Counted from the first letter of the stretch, positions 1 to 8,950 are shown. The stretch is 64,000 nucleotides of DNA from Deltaproteobacteria bacterium (GCA_040223695.1 JAVKFU010000009.1:124001-188000); one strand, 5' to 3'. The notes: generated by a model not told the origin, from the letters alone. Translations and numbers: made by a program.

Positions 1-53
1 ACATCGTTTATTTGTTTATTTCAGTCATTTTTAAAAAGTATGGTTGCATGAAC

Positions 54-81
54 TTGACAGATTTCCTCGGTATGATATACA
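54..81 (+). promoter_or_regulatory. Predicted sigma70 promoter of the act operon
   Basis: A consensus -35 box TTGACA (54-59) is followed after 16 bases by TATACA (76-81). It lies about 70 bases upstream of actA and is the only good sigma70-like pair in the first 150 bases, so it probably drives the whole ACIII operon. The operon may also receive transcription from outside the window. Confidence 0.55.
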
Positions 82-150
82 TACTAGGCGTTTTTGAGAA
101 CTAACTCTTAAATTTCCAAATGGACACACTCCAGAGCTAAGGTAGATAGG

Positions 151-720
151 ATGAGAAAACGGATAAAATTGCTTTCAGTACCGGTTCTTGCTCTAGTTTT
201 TTTTGCCGGCTTTTATTTTTTCGATAACGCTGAAAGCAGCAATAAGGGTCCCGCCCAGCCTGTAAGATTCAGCCACAAAATCCATGCCACCGATGACCAG
301 ATTCCATGTCAGTATTGTCACAGCTTTGTGGATGTGTCCCCTAATCCGGGAATACCCTCGGTTAAAAAATGCATGGGCTGCCATCAGCATATTGCGGGAC
401 GCGATGTGGAGTACGATTTCGACGGCACAACGATAAATATCATGCAGGAGATAGCCAAGGTGAGGCAGTATTGGGCGAAAAAAGAGCCCATTCCCTGGAT
501 AAAGGTTAATTCGATGCCCCAGTATGTGCATTTTACGCACAAAAGACATATTCAGCGCGGTTTCGAATGCGCTCAGTGCCATGGGGACGTTGCGAATATG
601 AATCAGGTTCACAAGGTCGAGAGGCTCAACATGGGTTTTTGCATCACGTGCCATACTGAAAACGCGAAGGATCACGAAGAGCTTACGCACCTTAAAGATT
701 GTCTGACTTGCCATTATTAA
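151..720 (+). CDS. actA: ActA, pentaheme cytochrome c subunit of alternative complex III
   Basis: This is the pentaheme c-type subunit of alternative complex III, which passes electrons from the iron-sulfur subunit ActB towards the terminal oxidase on the periplasmic side. The 189-residue product has an N-terminal hydrophobic anchor (about residues 7-24) and five CXXCH heme-binding motifs at residues 53-57, 74-78, 140-144, 164-168 and 184-188, the number expected for ActA. Many additional histidines (for example 42, 45, 127, 130, 133) can serve as distal ligands. It is first in an actABCDEF cluster and ends just before actB, whose strong ribosome site follows its stop. The family assignment rests on heme count, length and gene order and is secure. 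Confidence 0.93.
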   Translation: MRKRIKLLSVPVLALVFFAGFYFFDNAESSNKGPAQPVRFSHKIHATDDQIPCQYCHSFVDVSPNPGIPSVKKCMGCHQHIAGRDVEYDFDGTTINIMQEIAKVRQYWAKKEPIPWIKVNSMPQYVHFTHKRHIQRGFECAQCHGDVANMNQVHKVERLNMGFCITCHTENAKDHEELTHLKDCLTCHY

Positions 721-732
721 TTGGAGGAGGAG

Positions 733-3666
733 ATGTCTCAAGATAAGAAGGGTGGTTTAAAGAGAAGGGATTTCCTGAAAATTATAGGTGTCGCGGGAGG
801 CACGGCTGCCGTAACAGGAGCCTGTTCCGACCCTGTCGAGCAAATAATCCCTTACGTTATTCCGCCTGAAGGTATCATTCCGGGAATTCCCAACTTCTAC
901 GCAAGCACATGCAGAGAATGTCCCGCAGGGTGCGGAATCATAGTCAAAAACCGGGAAGGCAGGGCGATCAAAATCGAGGGAAACCCCGAGAACCCGATAA
1001 ACGCCGGGGCCACATGCGCGCGCGGGCAGTCGACGCTTCAGGGTCTGTACAACCCGGACCGTATAAGATCGCCGCTCCATAAAAACGACTCTGGCAGACT
1101 TCAGCCCGCGGGTTGGGAAAATGCGCAGAAACTGCTCGTTGAAAAAATCGAGGAGATAAGAAAAAGGGGCGACGGAGACAAAATCGTCTTTCTGTCCAAC
1201 CACGTTTCAGGCACGCTGGGAGAGCTGATAGGAGACTGGATTGAAGGGGTGGGAGGAAAGCACCTTTCCTATGAAACCTTCGCGCACGAGCCTTTAAAAG
1301 AGGCTAACCGTATAGTTTTCGGAATAGATAAAATACCGACATACAATATAGACAAAACCGAATACCTGCTTTCCTTCGGAGCGGACTTTCTCGAGACCTG
1401 GATTTCTCCCGTTTCTTACACCGGCCAGTTCAGCAAAATGCACGGCGTCAAGGATAAATCCGTGGGGAAATTCGTACATATAGAGCCGAGGGCCTCGCTC
1501 ACAGGCGCGAACGCAGACGAATGGGTCGCCGTAAAGCCGGGCACTGAGGCTATTCTGGCGCTGGGTATCGCGAACGTTATAGTGAATGAGGGTTTATCCA
1601 GGGGAGGCGGCGGTCTTGCCTCGGCCCTGGGGAGATACACCCCGGAAGAAGTGTCCGCGATGACCGATGTTCCCGCGGATACGATAAAACGGATAGCCAG
1701 GGAATTCTCGTCCATGCAGCCCAGTCTGGCTATAGGCGGAGGGGCTGCCACGACTTCCACAAACGCGACTGAAACCCTGGTCGCAATAAATATCCTCAAT
1801 TCTGTCGCCGGTAACGTGGGAGAAACAATCGATTTCGGAAACACCCTTACTCTGTCCGATGTTAGCTCCTTTGAAGACATATCCTCGCTTGTCGATTCCA
1901 TGAATAACGATGAGATTGAGCTTCTTTTTATATATAATGTAAATCCTGTTTTCACCCTTCCGAAGGCCATGGGTTTTAAAGACGCGCTCAAGAAGGTCCC
2001 CTTGGTAGTGAGCTTTTCGAGCTTTATGGATGAGACGACCGAGCTCGCTCAGCTGGTGCTTCCCGATAATACGACACTGGAGTCATGGGGAGATTACGTG
2101 CCCAGCCAAAGTGTCCACGGGTTGATACAGCCGATAATGACACCCATTTACAATACGAAGGGGACGGGCGACGTGCTCCTTTCCGTAGCGGGTGAGCTTG
2201 AAGGCATGAAGGATAAATTCAAACAGGCGACATATTACGATTATTTAAGGGATTCATGGAAAAAGGTCTGGGGTTCTGTTCCGGGCGGAGGGGATTTCGA
2301 GTCCTTCTGGAAAAGCGCCCTGGAAAAGGGCGGCATCTATAAAGATGTAAATCCCGCCGCGGTGTCACAGTCCGGAAATCTGTCCGGTGTCAGATTCTCT
2401 GAGCCCGAGTTCAAAGGCGACGGTGAGTATTACCTTATGGCTTATCCTTCTTACAGGTATTACGACGGAAGGGGGGCGAACAAACCCTGGCTTCAGGAGC
2501 TTCCCGATGCTCTCACTACCGGAGTCTGGGATTCGTGGGTTGAATTACATCCCGATACGGCCAAGAAACTCGGCGTAAAGCTGGGGGATTTCGTAAAGAT
2601 AGAGTCTCCCGAGGGAGCGATCGAAACCCAGGTCTATGTTTATGAGGGAATAAGGCCCGATACCCTTGCGGTGATGATCGGACAGGGGCACACGAGTTAC
2701 GGAAGATACGCTAAAGACAGAGGGGTTAACCCCATCGACCTGCTCCCTGTTGCGACCGACAGATTGTCCGGCGGATTTGCCTGGTTTTCGACAAGGGTAA
2801 GCGCGTCTGCGACCGGCAGACACGCTCAATTCGTTCAGACGCAGTACACGACGACGCAGCATGACAGAATGGTCGCGCAGGAGGTCACGCTCAGTGAGCT
2901 TGAGCACGGCATACATCACGAAGAGCATCCTGAAGGGGATTTTTATCCCCCCAGGAAATACAGCAGATACCGCTGGGGCATGGCAATCGACCTACAGAAA
3001 TGCGTAGGCTGCGGAGCCTGCGTTACCGCATGCTACGCTGAGAACAACGTACCGTTCGTCGGTAAGGACCTTGTCGCCAAGAGGCGCGACATGGCATGGA
3101 TCAGGATTGAAAGGTACTTTGAAAAATCGGACAACAGGGCGGGGTTCGAGACAAGATTCCTGCCCATGCTCTGCCAGCAGTGCGGAAACGCCCCGTGCGA
3201 GCCGGTCTGCCCTGTGTACGCGACCTACCACAATCCCGAGGGCCTGAACGGTATGGTTTACAACAGGTGCGTAGGGACGAGGTACTGCTCGAATAACTGC
3301 ACGTATAAAGTAAGGAAGTTCAACTGGTTCTCATATAAATTGCCGGAGCCCCTTAACTGGCAGCTTAACCCCGATGTGACTGTTAGAGACAAGGGTGTAA
3401 TGGAAAAATGCACGTTCTGTGTTCAGAGGATAAATTATGCGAAGGATCAGGCCAAGGACAAGGGCCGGGATGTGCTCGACGCGGAGATAAAAACCGCATG
3501 CGAGCAGGCCTGTCCGGCGGAGGCGATAGTGTTTGGAAATCTATTGGAGCCGGAAACCAGGGCTTCTAAGCTCTCGCATGACGACAGGGGCTATAAAGTG
3601 CTCGAGCCGATTAATACGCAGCCGGCGATTACGTATCTAAAAAAAGTAAAGTGGGATAAGTCATAA
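733..3666 (+). CDS. actB: ActB, molybdopterin-oxidoreductase-like iron-sulfur subunit of alternative complex III
   Basis: This is the large periplasmic electron-transfer subunit of ACIII. I place the start at the ATG at 733, directly after a GGAGGAGG ribosome site, and not at the in-frame TTG at 721 that overlaps it. The protein (977 residues) begins with a Tat signal (twin arginine at 11-12 in RRDFLK) and a lipobox-like VTGAC ending at Cys31. A long molybdopterin-oxidoreductase-like domain (about 45-710) is fused to a C-terminal ferredoxin-type domain (about 740-950) with cysteine groups starting at residues 757 (CVGCGAC), 814 (CQQC) and 893 (CTFC). Known ACIII ActB proteins carry three [4Fe-4S] and one [3Fe-4S] cluster in this C-terminal part and no molybdenum. 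Here the N-terminal domain also keeps a four-cysteine motif (60, 63, 67, 95). The stop overlaps the actC start (TAATG). Confidence 0.93.
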   Translation: MSQDKKGGLKRRDFLKIIGVAGGTAAVTGACSDPVEQIIPYVIPPEGIIPGIPNFYASTCRECPAGCGIIVKNREGRAIKIEGNPENPINAGATCARGQSTLQGLYNPDRIRSPLHKNDSGRLQPAGWENAQKLLVEKIEEIRKRGDGDKIVFLSNHVSGTLGELIGDWIEGVGGKHLSYETFAHEPLKEANRIVFGIDKIPTYNIDKTEYLLSFGADFLETWISPVSYTGQFSKMHGVKDKSVGKFVHIEPRASLTGANADEWVAVKPGTEAILALGIANVIVNEGLSRGGGGLASALGRYTPEEVSAMTDVPADTIKRIAREFSSMQPSLAIGGGAATTSTNATETLVAINILNSVAGNVGETIDFGNTLTLSDVSSFEDISSLVDSMNNDEIELLFIYNVNPVFTLPKAMGFKDALKKVPLVVSFSSFMDETTELAQLVLPDNTTLESWGDYVPSQSVHGLIQPIMTPIYNTKGTGDVLLSVAGELEGMKDKFKQATYYDYLRDSWKKVWGSVPGGGDFESFWKSALEKGGIYKDVNPAAVSQSGNLSGVRFSEPEFKGDGEYYLMAYPSYRYYDGRGANKPWLQELPDALTTGVWDSWVELHPDTAKKLGVKLGDFVKIESPEGAIETQVYVYEGIRPDTLAVMIGQGHTSYGRYAKDRGVNPIDLLPVATDRLSGGFAWFSTRVSASATGRHAQFVQTQYTTTQHDRMVAQEVTLSELEHGIHHEEHPEGDFYPPRKYSRYRWGMAIDLQKCVGCGACVTACYAENNVPFVGKDLVAKRRDMAWIRIERYFEKSDNRAGFETRFLPMLCQQCGNAPCEPVCPVYATYHNPEGLNGMVYNRCVGTRYCSNNCTYKVRKFNWFSYKLPEPLNWQLNPDVTVRDKGVMEKCTFCVQRINYAKDQAKDKGRDVLDAEIKTACEQACPAEAIVFGNLLEPETRASKLSHDDRGYKVLEPINTQPAITYLKKVKWDKS

Positions 3667-5003
3667 TGAGTGAGCAAACGTCATTAACCTACGCAAAGGT
3701 TAACGAAGATATAATACGCATGCTGGATAAGCCTACCGTAAAGTGGCTGGCCCTGTTCCTGCCCACGCTGGGGCTGGTCGGGTTCGGACTATTCTGTTTT
3801 CTCTATCAGGTATATACGGGTCTTGGAGTCGCGGGCTACAGGCACCCGGTGTTTTGGGGCGTTTACATCACCGACTTTGTTTTCTGGGTAGGTATTGCGC
3901 ACTCGGGCACATTGATTTCTGCAATACTTTTTCTTTTCAGGGCTAATTTCAGGTTGTCCATATATAGAATTGCCGAAGCTATGACCGTTTTTGCGGTACT
4001 GACAGCGGGACTGTTCCCGATTATTCACCTTGGAAGACCCTGGTTTTTCTACTGGCTCTTCCCCTATCCGAATCAGAGGGAGCTGTGGGTGAACTTCAAG
4101 TCGCCTCTCCTCTGGGACGTCTTCGCCGTGAGCACCTACCTTACGGTGAGCTCTGTGTTCTTCTTCGTGGGTATGATCCCCGATATAGCGGCCATAAGGG
4201 ACAGGGTTAAGGAGGTCCCCCGCAAGATAGCATACTCGATACTTTCTCTGGGCTGGAAGGGGTCCAACTGGGAATGGCTTCACTATACAAGGGCCTATCT
4301 TTTCTTCGCTGCATTCGCTACGCCTCTTGTGCTTTCGGTGCACAGCGTCGTTTCCTGGGACTTCGCAATGTCCAATCTACCCGGATGGCATACCACTATT
4401 TTCGCCCCCTATTTCGTGGCCGGGGCCATATTTTCGGGTCTCGCAATGGTTATTACGCTCACCGTGCCGATAAGAAAGATATTCAGGCTCGAGCAGTACA
4501 TAACTCTCGATAACTACGACGGAATGGCCAAGCTTATTATTCTGACTTCCCTCATAGTGGGCTACGCCTACGGCGTCGAGTTCTTCATGGCCTGGTACAG
4601 CGGAAGCCCTTACGAGTGGGGACAGTTTTACTACAGGGCTACCGGCGAATACGCTTTATTTTACTGGATAATGGTTGTATGCAACGTGATTGTGCCGATT
4701 CCTCTCTGGTTCAAGAGTGTGCGAAGGAATATCAAGATTCTCTTCATTATGTCCATTTTTATCAACATCGGTATGTGGTTCGAAAGGTTTAATATCATCG
4801 TTATTTCTCTTTCCCGCGGTTTCGACCCCGCGGCATGGGGTATTTACAAACCCTCATGGGTGGAGCTGGGTATAACGGTAGGAAGCTTTGCCTGGTTTTT
4901 TATGTTCTTCCTTATTTTTATTAAAACTCTTCCCGCGGTTTCGATCGCCGAGATAAAGGAAATTTTGCCGGTGCCAAGGAAGGAGGCAAAAGATAATGGA
5001 TAA
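3666..5003 (+). CDS. actC: ActC, NrfD-like quinol-binding membrane subunit of alternative complex III
   Basis: This is an integral membrane subunit of the NrfD/PsrC family that forms the quinol oxidation site of ACIII next to ActB. The 445-residue product has about ten hydrophobic segments and the family's conserved polar patches between helices, for example the HLGRPWFFYWLFP stretch near residues 119-131. It starts at an ATG sharing one base with the actB stop and ends 8 bases inside actD, so translation of actB-actC-actD is tightly coupled. A second NrfD paralogue, actF, follows three genes later, as is usual for ACIII. The order after actB identifies this copy as ActC. Confidence 0.92.
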   Translation: MSEQTSLTYAKVNEDIIRMLDKPTVKWLALFLPTLGLVGFGLFCFLYQVYTGLGVAGYRHPVFWGVYITDFVFWVGIAHSGTLISAILFLFRANFRLSIYRIAEAMTVFAVLTAGLFPIIHLGRPWFFYWLFPYPNQRELWVNFKSPLLWDVFAVSTYLTVSSVFFFVGMIPDIAAIRDRVKEVPRKIAYSILSLGWKGSNWEWLHYTRAYLFFAAFATPLVLSVHSVVSWDFAMSNLPGWHTTIFAPYFVAGAIFSGLAMVITLTVPIRKIFRLEQYITLDNYDGMAKLIILTSLIVGYAYGVEFFMAWYSGSPYEWGQFYYRATGEYALFYWIMVVCNVIVPIPLWFKSVRRNIKILFIMSIFINIGMWFERFNIIVISLSRGFDPAAWGIYKPSWVELGITVGSFAWFFMFFLIFIKTLPAVSIAEIKEILPVPRKEAKDNG

Positions 5004-5505
5004 TCAGGGAGTACTCGGGATATTTTCATACCTTGACGTTACGGTCAATGCCGTAAAGAAGCTAAAAAACGAAGGCTTCAAGAACCTGCGGGTTTTCTCA
5101 CCCATGCCTAATCATGAAATCGAGCATGTCATGGACGAGCCTGAGAGCATAGTCCGTTTCTTCACCCTTTTCGGCGCGATGCTGGGCGCGGCGTGCGGCG
5201 TGGGTTTTACAGTGCTTACCTCCACCGACTGGCCGATTTCCGTGAGCGCGAAGCCCATAGTTTCCATCCCGCCGTACATAGTAATTATCTTCGAGCTCAC
5301 TATTCTTATCGGAGCCCTTTCCACGCTGCTGGGTCTTCTGATAAACTCGCGCCTCAGACGGAATACGCCGAAGAGTATGTATGACCCGAGATTCTCGGAG
5401 GATAAGTTCGGAGTTATGGTTACATGCGCCAAGGATAAAGTGAAAAAGGTTGAGGAGATTTTCAATTCCGAGGGGGCTGAAGAAATCAAGGTAGACGGTG
5501 TCTGA
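4996..5505 (+). CDS. actD: ActD, DUF3341 membrane subunit of alternative complex III
   Basis: This is a small membrane subunit of ACIII (DUF3341). The 169-residue protein begins with a soluble region that opens with LGIFSYLDVTVNAVKKLK, typical of the family. It is followed by two transmembrane hairpin segments (about 53-75 and 90-115) and a C-terminal soluble part with a second ferredoxin-like half ending in EEIKVDGV. It overlaps actC by 8 bases. The role is structural as far as is known, and no cofactor motif is present. Confidence 0.9.
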   Translation: MDNQGVLGIFSYLDVTVNAVKKLKNEGFKNLRVFSPMPNHEIEHVMDEPESIVRFFTLFGAMLGAACGVGFTVLTSTDWPISVSAKPIVSIPPYIVIIFELTILIGALSTLLGLLINSRLRRNTPKSMYDPRFSEDKFGVMVTCAKDKVKKVEEIFNSEGAEEIKVDGV

Positions 5506-5539
5506 GCACCCACGCAGTCTCTCAGGAGGTAAAACAGGA

Positions 5540-6127
5540 TTGTTCGTTAAGAATATGAAATATTATCTGCTGGTAGTTTTGATGTTCACCTTCTTCGGTG
5601 TGTCCGAGGCGGGCGCGTTTCCATGGAACTTCGATATGTGGATACAGCCTTCGATAGTCCCATATGAAGAGCCCGTTATCTACCCGAAGCTCTCCGTATC
5701 CACTACGGGTTTTAGAATAGAACCCCTGCCCAGAGAAGACTTTGAGCTGATTACCCGAAATCCCGTTCCCGCGACACCGGAATCGGTTGAAAACGGGCAG
5801 GAAGCTTACAATACATACTGCATTGTCTGTCACGGACCGGAGGGGAAGGGAGACGGACCTGTAATCAAAAGGGGATTTTATCCGTTGAACCTGGCATCCC
5901 CCGGAGTCATAGGAAGAACGGACGGATACATATACGCATATATAAGATACGGCGGAAAGGTAATGATGCCGAGCTACCGGGAGAGCATAACGGCGGAAGA
6001 AGCATGGGACGTAGTCAACTATGTGAGGAAGCTTCAGGGAAACCCTGACCCCAAACCCGAACCGGACCAGGCCGAAGAGAAGGACACAGCAGAGGAGAGC
6101 GTTCAGGAAGATGGATCAACAAATTAG
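5540..6127 (+). CDS. actE: ActE, monoheme cytochrome c subunit of alternative complex III
   Basis: This is the monoheme c-type cytochrome subunit of ACIII, thought to relay electrons to the oxidase. The reading frame is open from a GTG at 5498, but an AGGAGG ribosome site at 5524-5529 points to the TTG at 5540, which opens a good Sec signal peptide (about residues 1-26 ending near EAGA). An ATG at 5555 is the other possible start. The mature part has one heme motif (CIVCH, about residues 94-98) and a candidate methionine ligand in a VMMPSY stretch. The acidic, low-complexity C-terminus resembles a flexible tail. The 3' end overlaps actF by 17 bases. Confidence 0.87.
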   Translation: MFVKNMKYYLLVVLMFTFFGVSEAGAFPWNFDMWIQPSIVPYEEPVIYPKLSVSTTGFRIEPLPREDFELITRNPVPATPESVENGQEAYNTYCIVCHGPEGKGDGPVIKRGFYPLNLASPGVIGRTDGYIYAYIRYGGKVMMPSYRESITAEEAWDVVNYVRKLQGNPDPKPEPDQAEEKDTAEESVQEDGSTN

Positions 6128-7385
6128 AGAAGAAATACTTGCCAAAAGATCCCGTATACCGGTTTTGGGTATATATATTTTTCTTGCGATAGCCGTTATA
6201 GGCTTCGGTACTTTCGTGCTCAAAATCCTGGGCTCTGACCCCGCGGGCGCGTGGCAGGCGTTTTTGATTAATTTTCTCTTCTGGACCGGAATAGCTCAAG
6301 CCGGAATAGTGTTTTCATGCATACTCCGGATAACCAACGCGAGGTGGGCCAGGCCGCTGCTGCGCGTAAGCGAAGGGCTCGGCTCTTTTATCCCCATATC
6401 CTTTATTCTTCTTTTAGTGGTATTCGCGGGAAGGGATTATATTCTGCCCTACGCGACGGAGCACTACCATCATCCCAAAGACGTATGGCTCAACATGCAG
6501 TTCGTGTTCGGGCGCAACGTTATCGGCTTCATTATTCTCATTATAGTCAGCATGTTCTATCTTTATTACTCCCTCAGGCAGGACCTCGGAGGCGTCGGCG
6601 ACAGGTTAACCGGTCTTGCCGGATGGATATCCTCGGGGTGGACTGGCGAGGAAGAGAGAAAGGATATCTGGCTCAAAATCGGCAAATTCGCGCCGGCGGT
6701 TATTTTACTGTACGCTGTGGTATTCAGCTTTTTCGCCTGGGATTTTATGATGTCGCTCGATCCCCACTGGTTCAGCACCCTGTTCGGACCCTACTATTTC
6801 ATGGCCAGCTTTGTAGCGGCCATAGGAACAACTATTATTCTTTCTATTATGCTGAGAAGAAGACTGGGTCTCGAAGAATACCTCGACGATAACAAATACC
6901 ACGACATGGGAAAACTCCTGCAGGGTTTTTCGTTGTTCTGGGTGTACCTGTTTTTCTCACAGCTGCTTCCGATATGGTACGCGAACATGCCGGAAGAGAC
7001 GGTTTTCGTCATAAAGAGGGTAAAGGACGAGCCGTTCAGGTCTCTTTCCTGGGCGGTTCTCACCTGCTGTTTTATATTCCCGTTCGTCTCGCTGATACCG
7101 AGGACGAACAAGATAATAAAACCGATAGTCGTGTTCATAGCTTCCGTGTCGCTCACGGGGTTTCTGCTTGAAAAGTACGTGCTCGTAGCCCCTTCCTATT
7201 CGAACACGATTGACATCGGTATAGTGCAGATACTCATTACGCTCGGATTCCTCGGCGCCTTTATAATGACATTCTTAATGTTTATGAGAGAGTTTCCTTC
7301 GATACCCGTGGGTGACCCCTTCTTCGGGGGGAAAGCCGAGGTTCATCATACGACCGGGGATCCTTTCTATGAAGAGCAAGATTAA
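6111..7385 (+). CDS. actF: ActF, second NrfD-like membrane subunit of alternative complex III
   Basis: This is a 424-residue polytopic membrane protein, paralogous to ActC, that completes the ACIII membrane core. About ten hydrophobic helices are visible, with conserved stretches such as WDFMMSLDPHWFSTLFGPY in the middle of the protein, typical of ActF. It overlaps the end of actE by 17 bases. ActF is generally taken to have a proton-translocation or structural role. It is followed closely by a tiny membrane-protein gene that appears to belong to the same operon. Confidence 0.91.
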   Translation: MDQQIREEILAKRSRIPVLGIYIFLAIAVIGFGTFVLKILGSDPAGAWQAFLINFLFWTGIAQAGIVFSCILRITNARWARPLLRVSEGLGSFIPISFILLLVVFAGRDYILPYATEHYHHPKDVWLNMQFVFGRNVIGFIILIIVSMFYLYYSLRQDLGGVGDRLTGLAGWISSGWTGEEERKDIWLKIGKFAPAVILLYAVVFSFFAWDFMMSLDPHWFSTLFGPYYFMASFVAAIGTTIILSIMLRRRLGLEEYLDDNKYHDMGKLLQGFSLFWVYLFFSQLLPIWYANMPEETVFVIKRVKDEPFRSLSWAVLTCCFIFPFVSLIPRTNKIIKPIVVFIASVSLTGFLLEKYVLVAPSYSNTIDIGIVQILITLGFLGAFIMTFLMFMREFPSIPVGDPFFGGKAEVHHTTGDPFYEEQD

Positions 7386-7405
7386 ACCAGGACGGGAGGA
7401 CGTTA

Positions 7406-7549
7406 ATGGACGAAAGACATCTTGATATGATCATACAGGGAGCGGTTATCGGGCTATGCCTAGGGGTGGCGGGGTTTATCGCCTTGATCGCCACAGTCGC
7501 TCTTTTCGGCCCTCACATAGCCCCTCTTATGAACAAGCTCCCCTGGTAA
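7406..7549 (+). CDS. 47-residue single-helix membrane protein at the end of the ACIII operon
   Basis: A short open frame starts at an ATG preceded by a GGGAGG ribosome site (7394-7399), 20 bases after actF, and ends at TAA 7547-7549. The product is 47 residues: a polar start (MDERHLDMIIQG), one transmembrane helix (about residues 13-35) and a short tail ending LMNKLPW. ACIII preparations from other bacteria include extra single-helix subunits (named ActG or ActH), so this may be the equivalent subunit. That link is inferred from position and topology only, since I recognise no sequence family. Confidence 0.65.
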   Translation: MDERHLDMIIQGAVIGLCLGVAGFIALIATVALFGPHIAPLMNKLPW

Positions 7550-7714
7550 TAATTTTTGCATAAATTTTATGCCCCGTACAGGCTTATTAGTTCACTCCCG
7601 CTAATTTTATCTTGACGTTAATATTTCCTTCCGGTTCCGGAACCTTTATTTGACATGTCCTCGATTGCAATGTGAAAATTGTGTTGGTCTATAATAATAC
7701 GAGGAGGAAGCATC

Positions 7715-8569
7715 ATGGCAAAAAAACAAACGGCAAATGTGAAAAAAACTGCGGGCGGGACCGGAACGGGAAGAAAGAAGCCCGGCCTTGAGCTCAAGAA
7801 CATTCTCTACGAGAAAAAGAGAAAGGTCGCCTATGTAACGATTAACCGCCCGGAGGTACGGAACGCCCTTAACACACAAACGAGGGAAGAGCTCGCTATG
7901 GCTATTGAGGACGCCTGGCTCGACGATAAAATAGGGGTCATTGTTCTCACCGGAGCGGGGGGCAAGGCTTTTTCGGCGGGAGGGGACCTGTCTTGGATAG
8001 GCGATCCCAAGAAGAAGGTGGACGCGAAGTTCATGCTCGTCCATTACAGGCTTGCTACGGCCATGCGGTGCTGCGGGAAGCCCATTATAGCGAGGGTGGA
8101 CGGATATTGCGTGGGGGGCGGAAACGAGCTCAATATGCTCTGCGACCTGACAATCGCCTCAGACACCTCCGTATTCGCCCAGGCGGGGCCTCTGGTCGGA
8201 AGCGCCCCCATATGGTACGGCCTGCAGCAGCTTCAGCATTCCGTGGGGGATAAAAAAGCGAGGGAGATTGTCTATCTCTGCGACCGTTACACCGCTCAGG
8301 AAGCGATGGATATGGGCTGGGTAAACAAGGTCGTGCCCAGGGAGGACCTCGATAGGGAAGTCGGCGCCTGGTGTCAGAGCCTCCTTCAGAAGAGCCGCCA
8401 GTCGCTGAGGATTGCCAAGTTTCAGATAAACTTCGCCTCCGACATGGCTCATCCGCAGATCACGCACGGCCTCGAGCTCGCAAGGTTCTTCATGAAGGCT
8501 CCCGAGATGGTCGAAGGGGCCAGGGCGTTCATGGAAAAACGCAAGCCCGACTTCTGGGGAGTCGACTAA
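7715..8569 (+). CDS. Crotonase-superfamily enzyme, MenB/BadI-like
   Basis: This is a 284-residue enoyl-CoA hydratase/isomerase-superfamily protein. The ATG at 7715 follows a GAGGAGGA ribosome site; the frame is open from a TTG at 7679, but that start has no ribosome site. A lysine-rich N-terminal extension of about 30 residues precedes the fold. The oxyanion-hole motifs AFSAGGDLSWIG and RVDGYCVGGGNEL are clear. The region GPLVGSAPIWYGLQ and the following KKAREIVYLCDRYTAQEAMDMGWVN match the naphthoyl-CoA synthase (MenB) and 2-ketocyclohexanecarboxyl-CoA hydrolase (BadI) branch better than plain enoyl-CoA hydratases. No menaquinone or benzoate genes lie nearby, so the substrate is open. Confidence 0.82.
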   Translation: MAKKQTANVKKTAGGTGTGRKKPGLELKNILYEKKRKVAYVTINRPEVRNALNTQTREELAMAIEDAWLDDKIGVIVLTGAGGKAFSAGGDLSWIGDPKKKVDAKFMLVHYRLATAMRCCGKPIIARVDGYCVGGGNELNMLCDLTIASDTSVFAQAGPLVGSAPIWYGLQQLQHSVGDKKAREIVYLCDRYTAQEAMDMGWVNKVVPREDLDREVGAWCQSLLQKSRQSLRIAKFQINFASDMAHPQITHGLELARFFMKAPEMVEGARAFMEKRKPDFWGVD

Positions 8570-8592
8570 ATAATAGTTATCCGGAGTGTTAA

Positions 8593-8937
8593 ATGTCTAA
8601 AGATGCCGAGATCAAATTTCTTATTAAGCTCGATGAAAACGACGTGCCTGACGAAATATACTGGAGCGCGACAGAGGCGGATTTCGAGGGTTTTATGCCC
8701 TGCGATTCCCTTATGATTTCGATGTGGGACAGGGGCGAGAAAAACACGATGAGCATCGATCTCTGGACGAACGAGATGGAAGTGGGAGAGATGAACGCGC
8801 ATTTCTATTTCACCCTGATGAAGATGGCGGATACCTACAAGAGGGCGACGAACAACCAGGAGCTCTCCGATATGATAAGCAGGTTTGCGAACGAGTTCGC
8901 GAGTAAAGTGGACGAGTTCGCGAAAAAGGAAGGATGA
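8593..8937 (+). CDS. gldC: GldC family protein
   Basis: This 114-residue soluble protein resembles GldC, a cytosolic protein known from gliding Bacteroidetes. Shared features are an IKLDENDVPDEIYW-type start, a central IDLWTNEMEVGEMN stretch and a DTYKRATNN region before a helical C-terminus. GldC stabilises the gliding/secretion lipoprotein system in Bacteroidetes, but related proteins occur in bacteria without gliding motors. None of gldB, gldD or other gld genes is in the window. The gene starts 23 bases after the crotonase stop and is probably cotranscribed with it. Its stop lies within the terminator hairpin shared with the convergent flavin oxidoreductase. Confidence 0.75.
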   Translation: MSKDAEIKFLIKLDENDVPDEIYWSATEADFEGFMPCDSLMISMWDRGEKNTMSIDLWTNEMEVGEMNAHFYFTLMKMADTYKRATNNQELSDMISRFANEFASKVDEFAKKEG

Positions 8938-8950
8938 CCTCCCTTTTTTT
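8924..8950. terminator. Bidirectional intrinsic terminator between gldC and the convergent oxidoreductase
   Basis: An A-run and AAGGAAGG (about 8926-8933) pair across a 4-base loop with CCTCCCTT (8938-8945), with one mismatch, and are followed by a T-run to 8950. The A-run upstream makes it work in both directions. The stop codons of both flanking genes fall inside or at the edge of it. Confidence 0.6.

Noticed and set aside
193-741. Long antisense open frame inside actA
   Set aside because: It is opposite a heme protein with clear motifs, has no family features and reflects the codon pattern of the real gene.
7558-7572. Palindrome GCATA..TATGC after the ACIII operon
   Set aside because: The stem is only 5 bases and no T-run follows, so it is not a convincing terminator.
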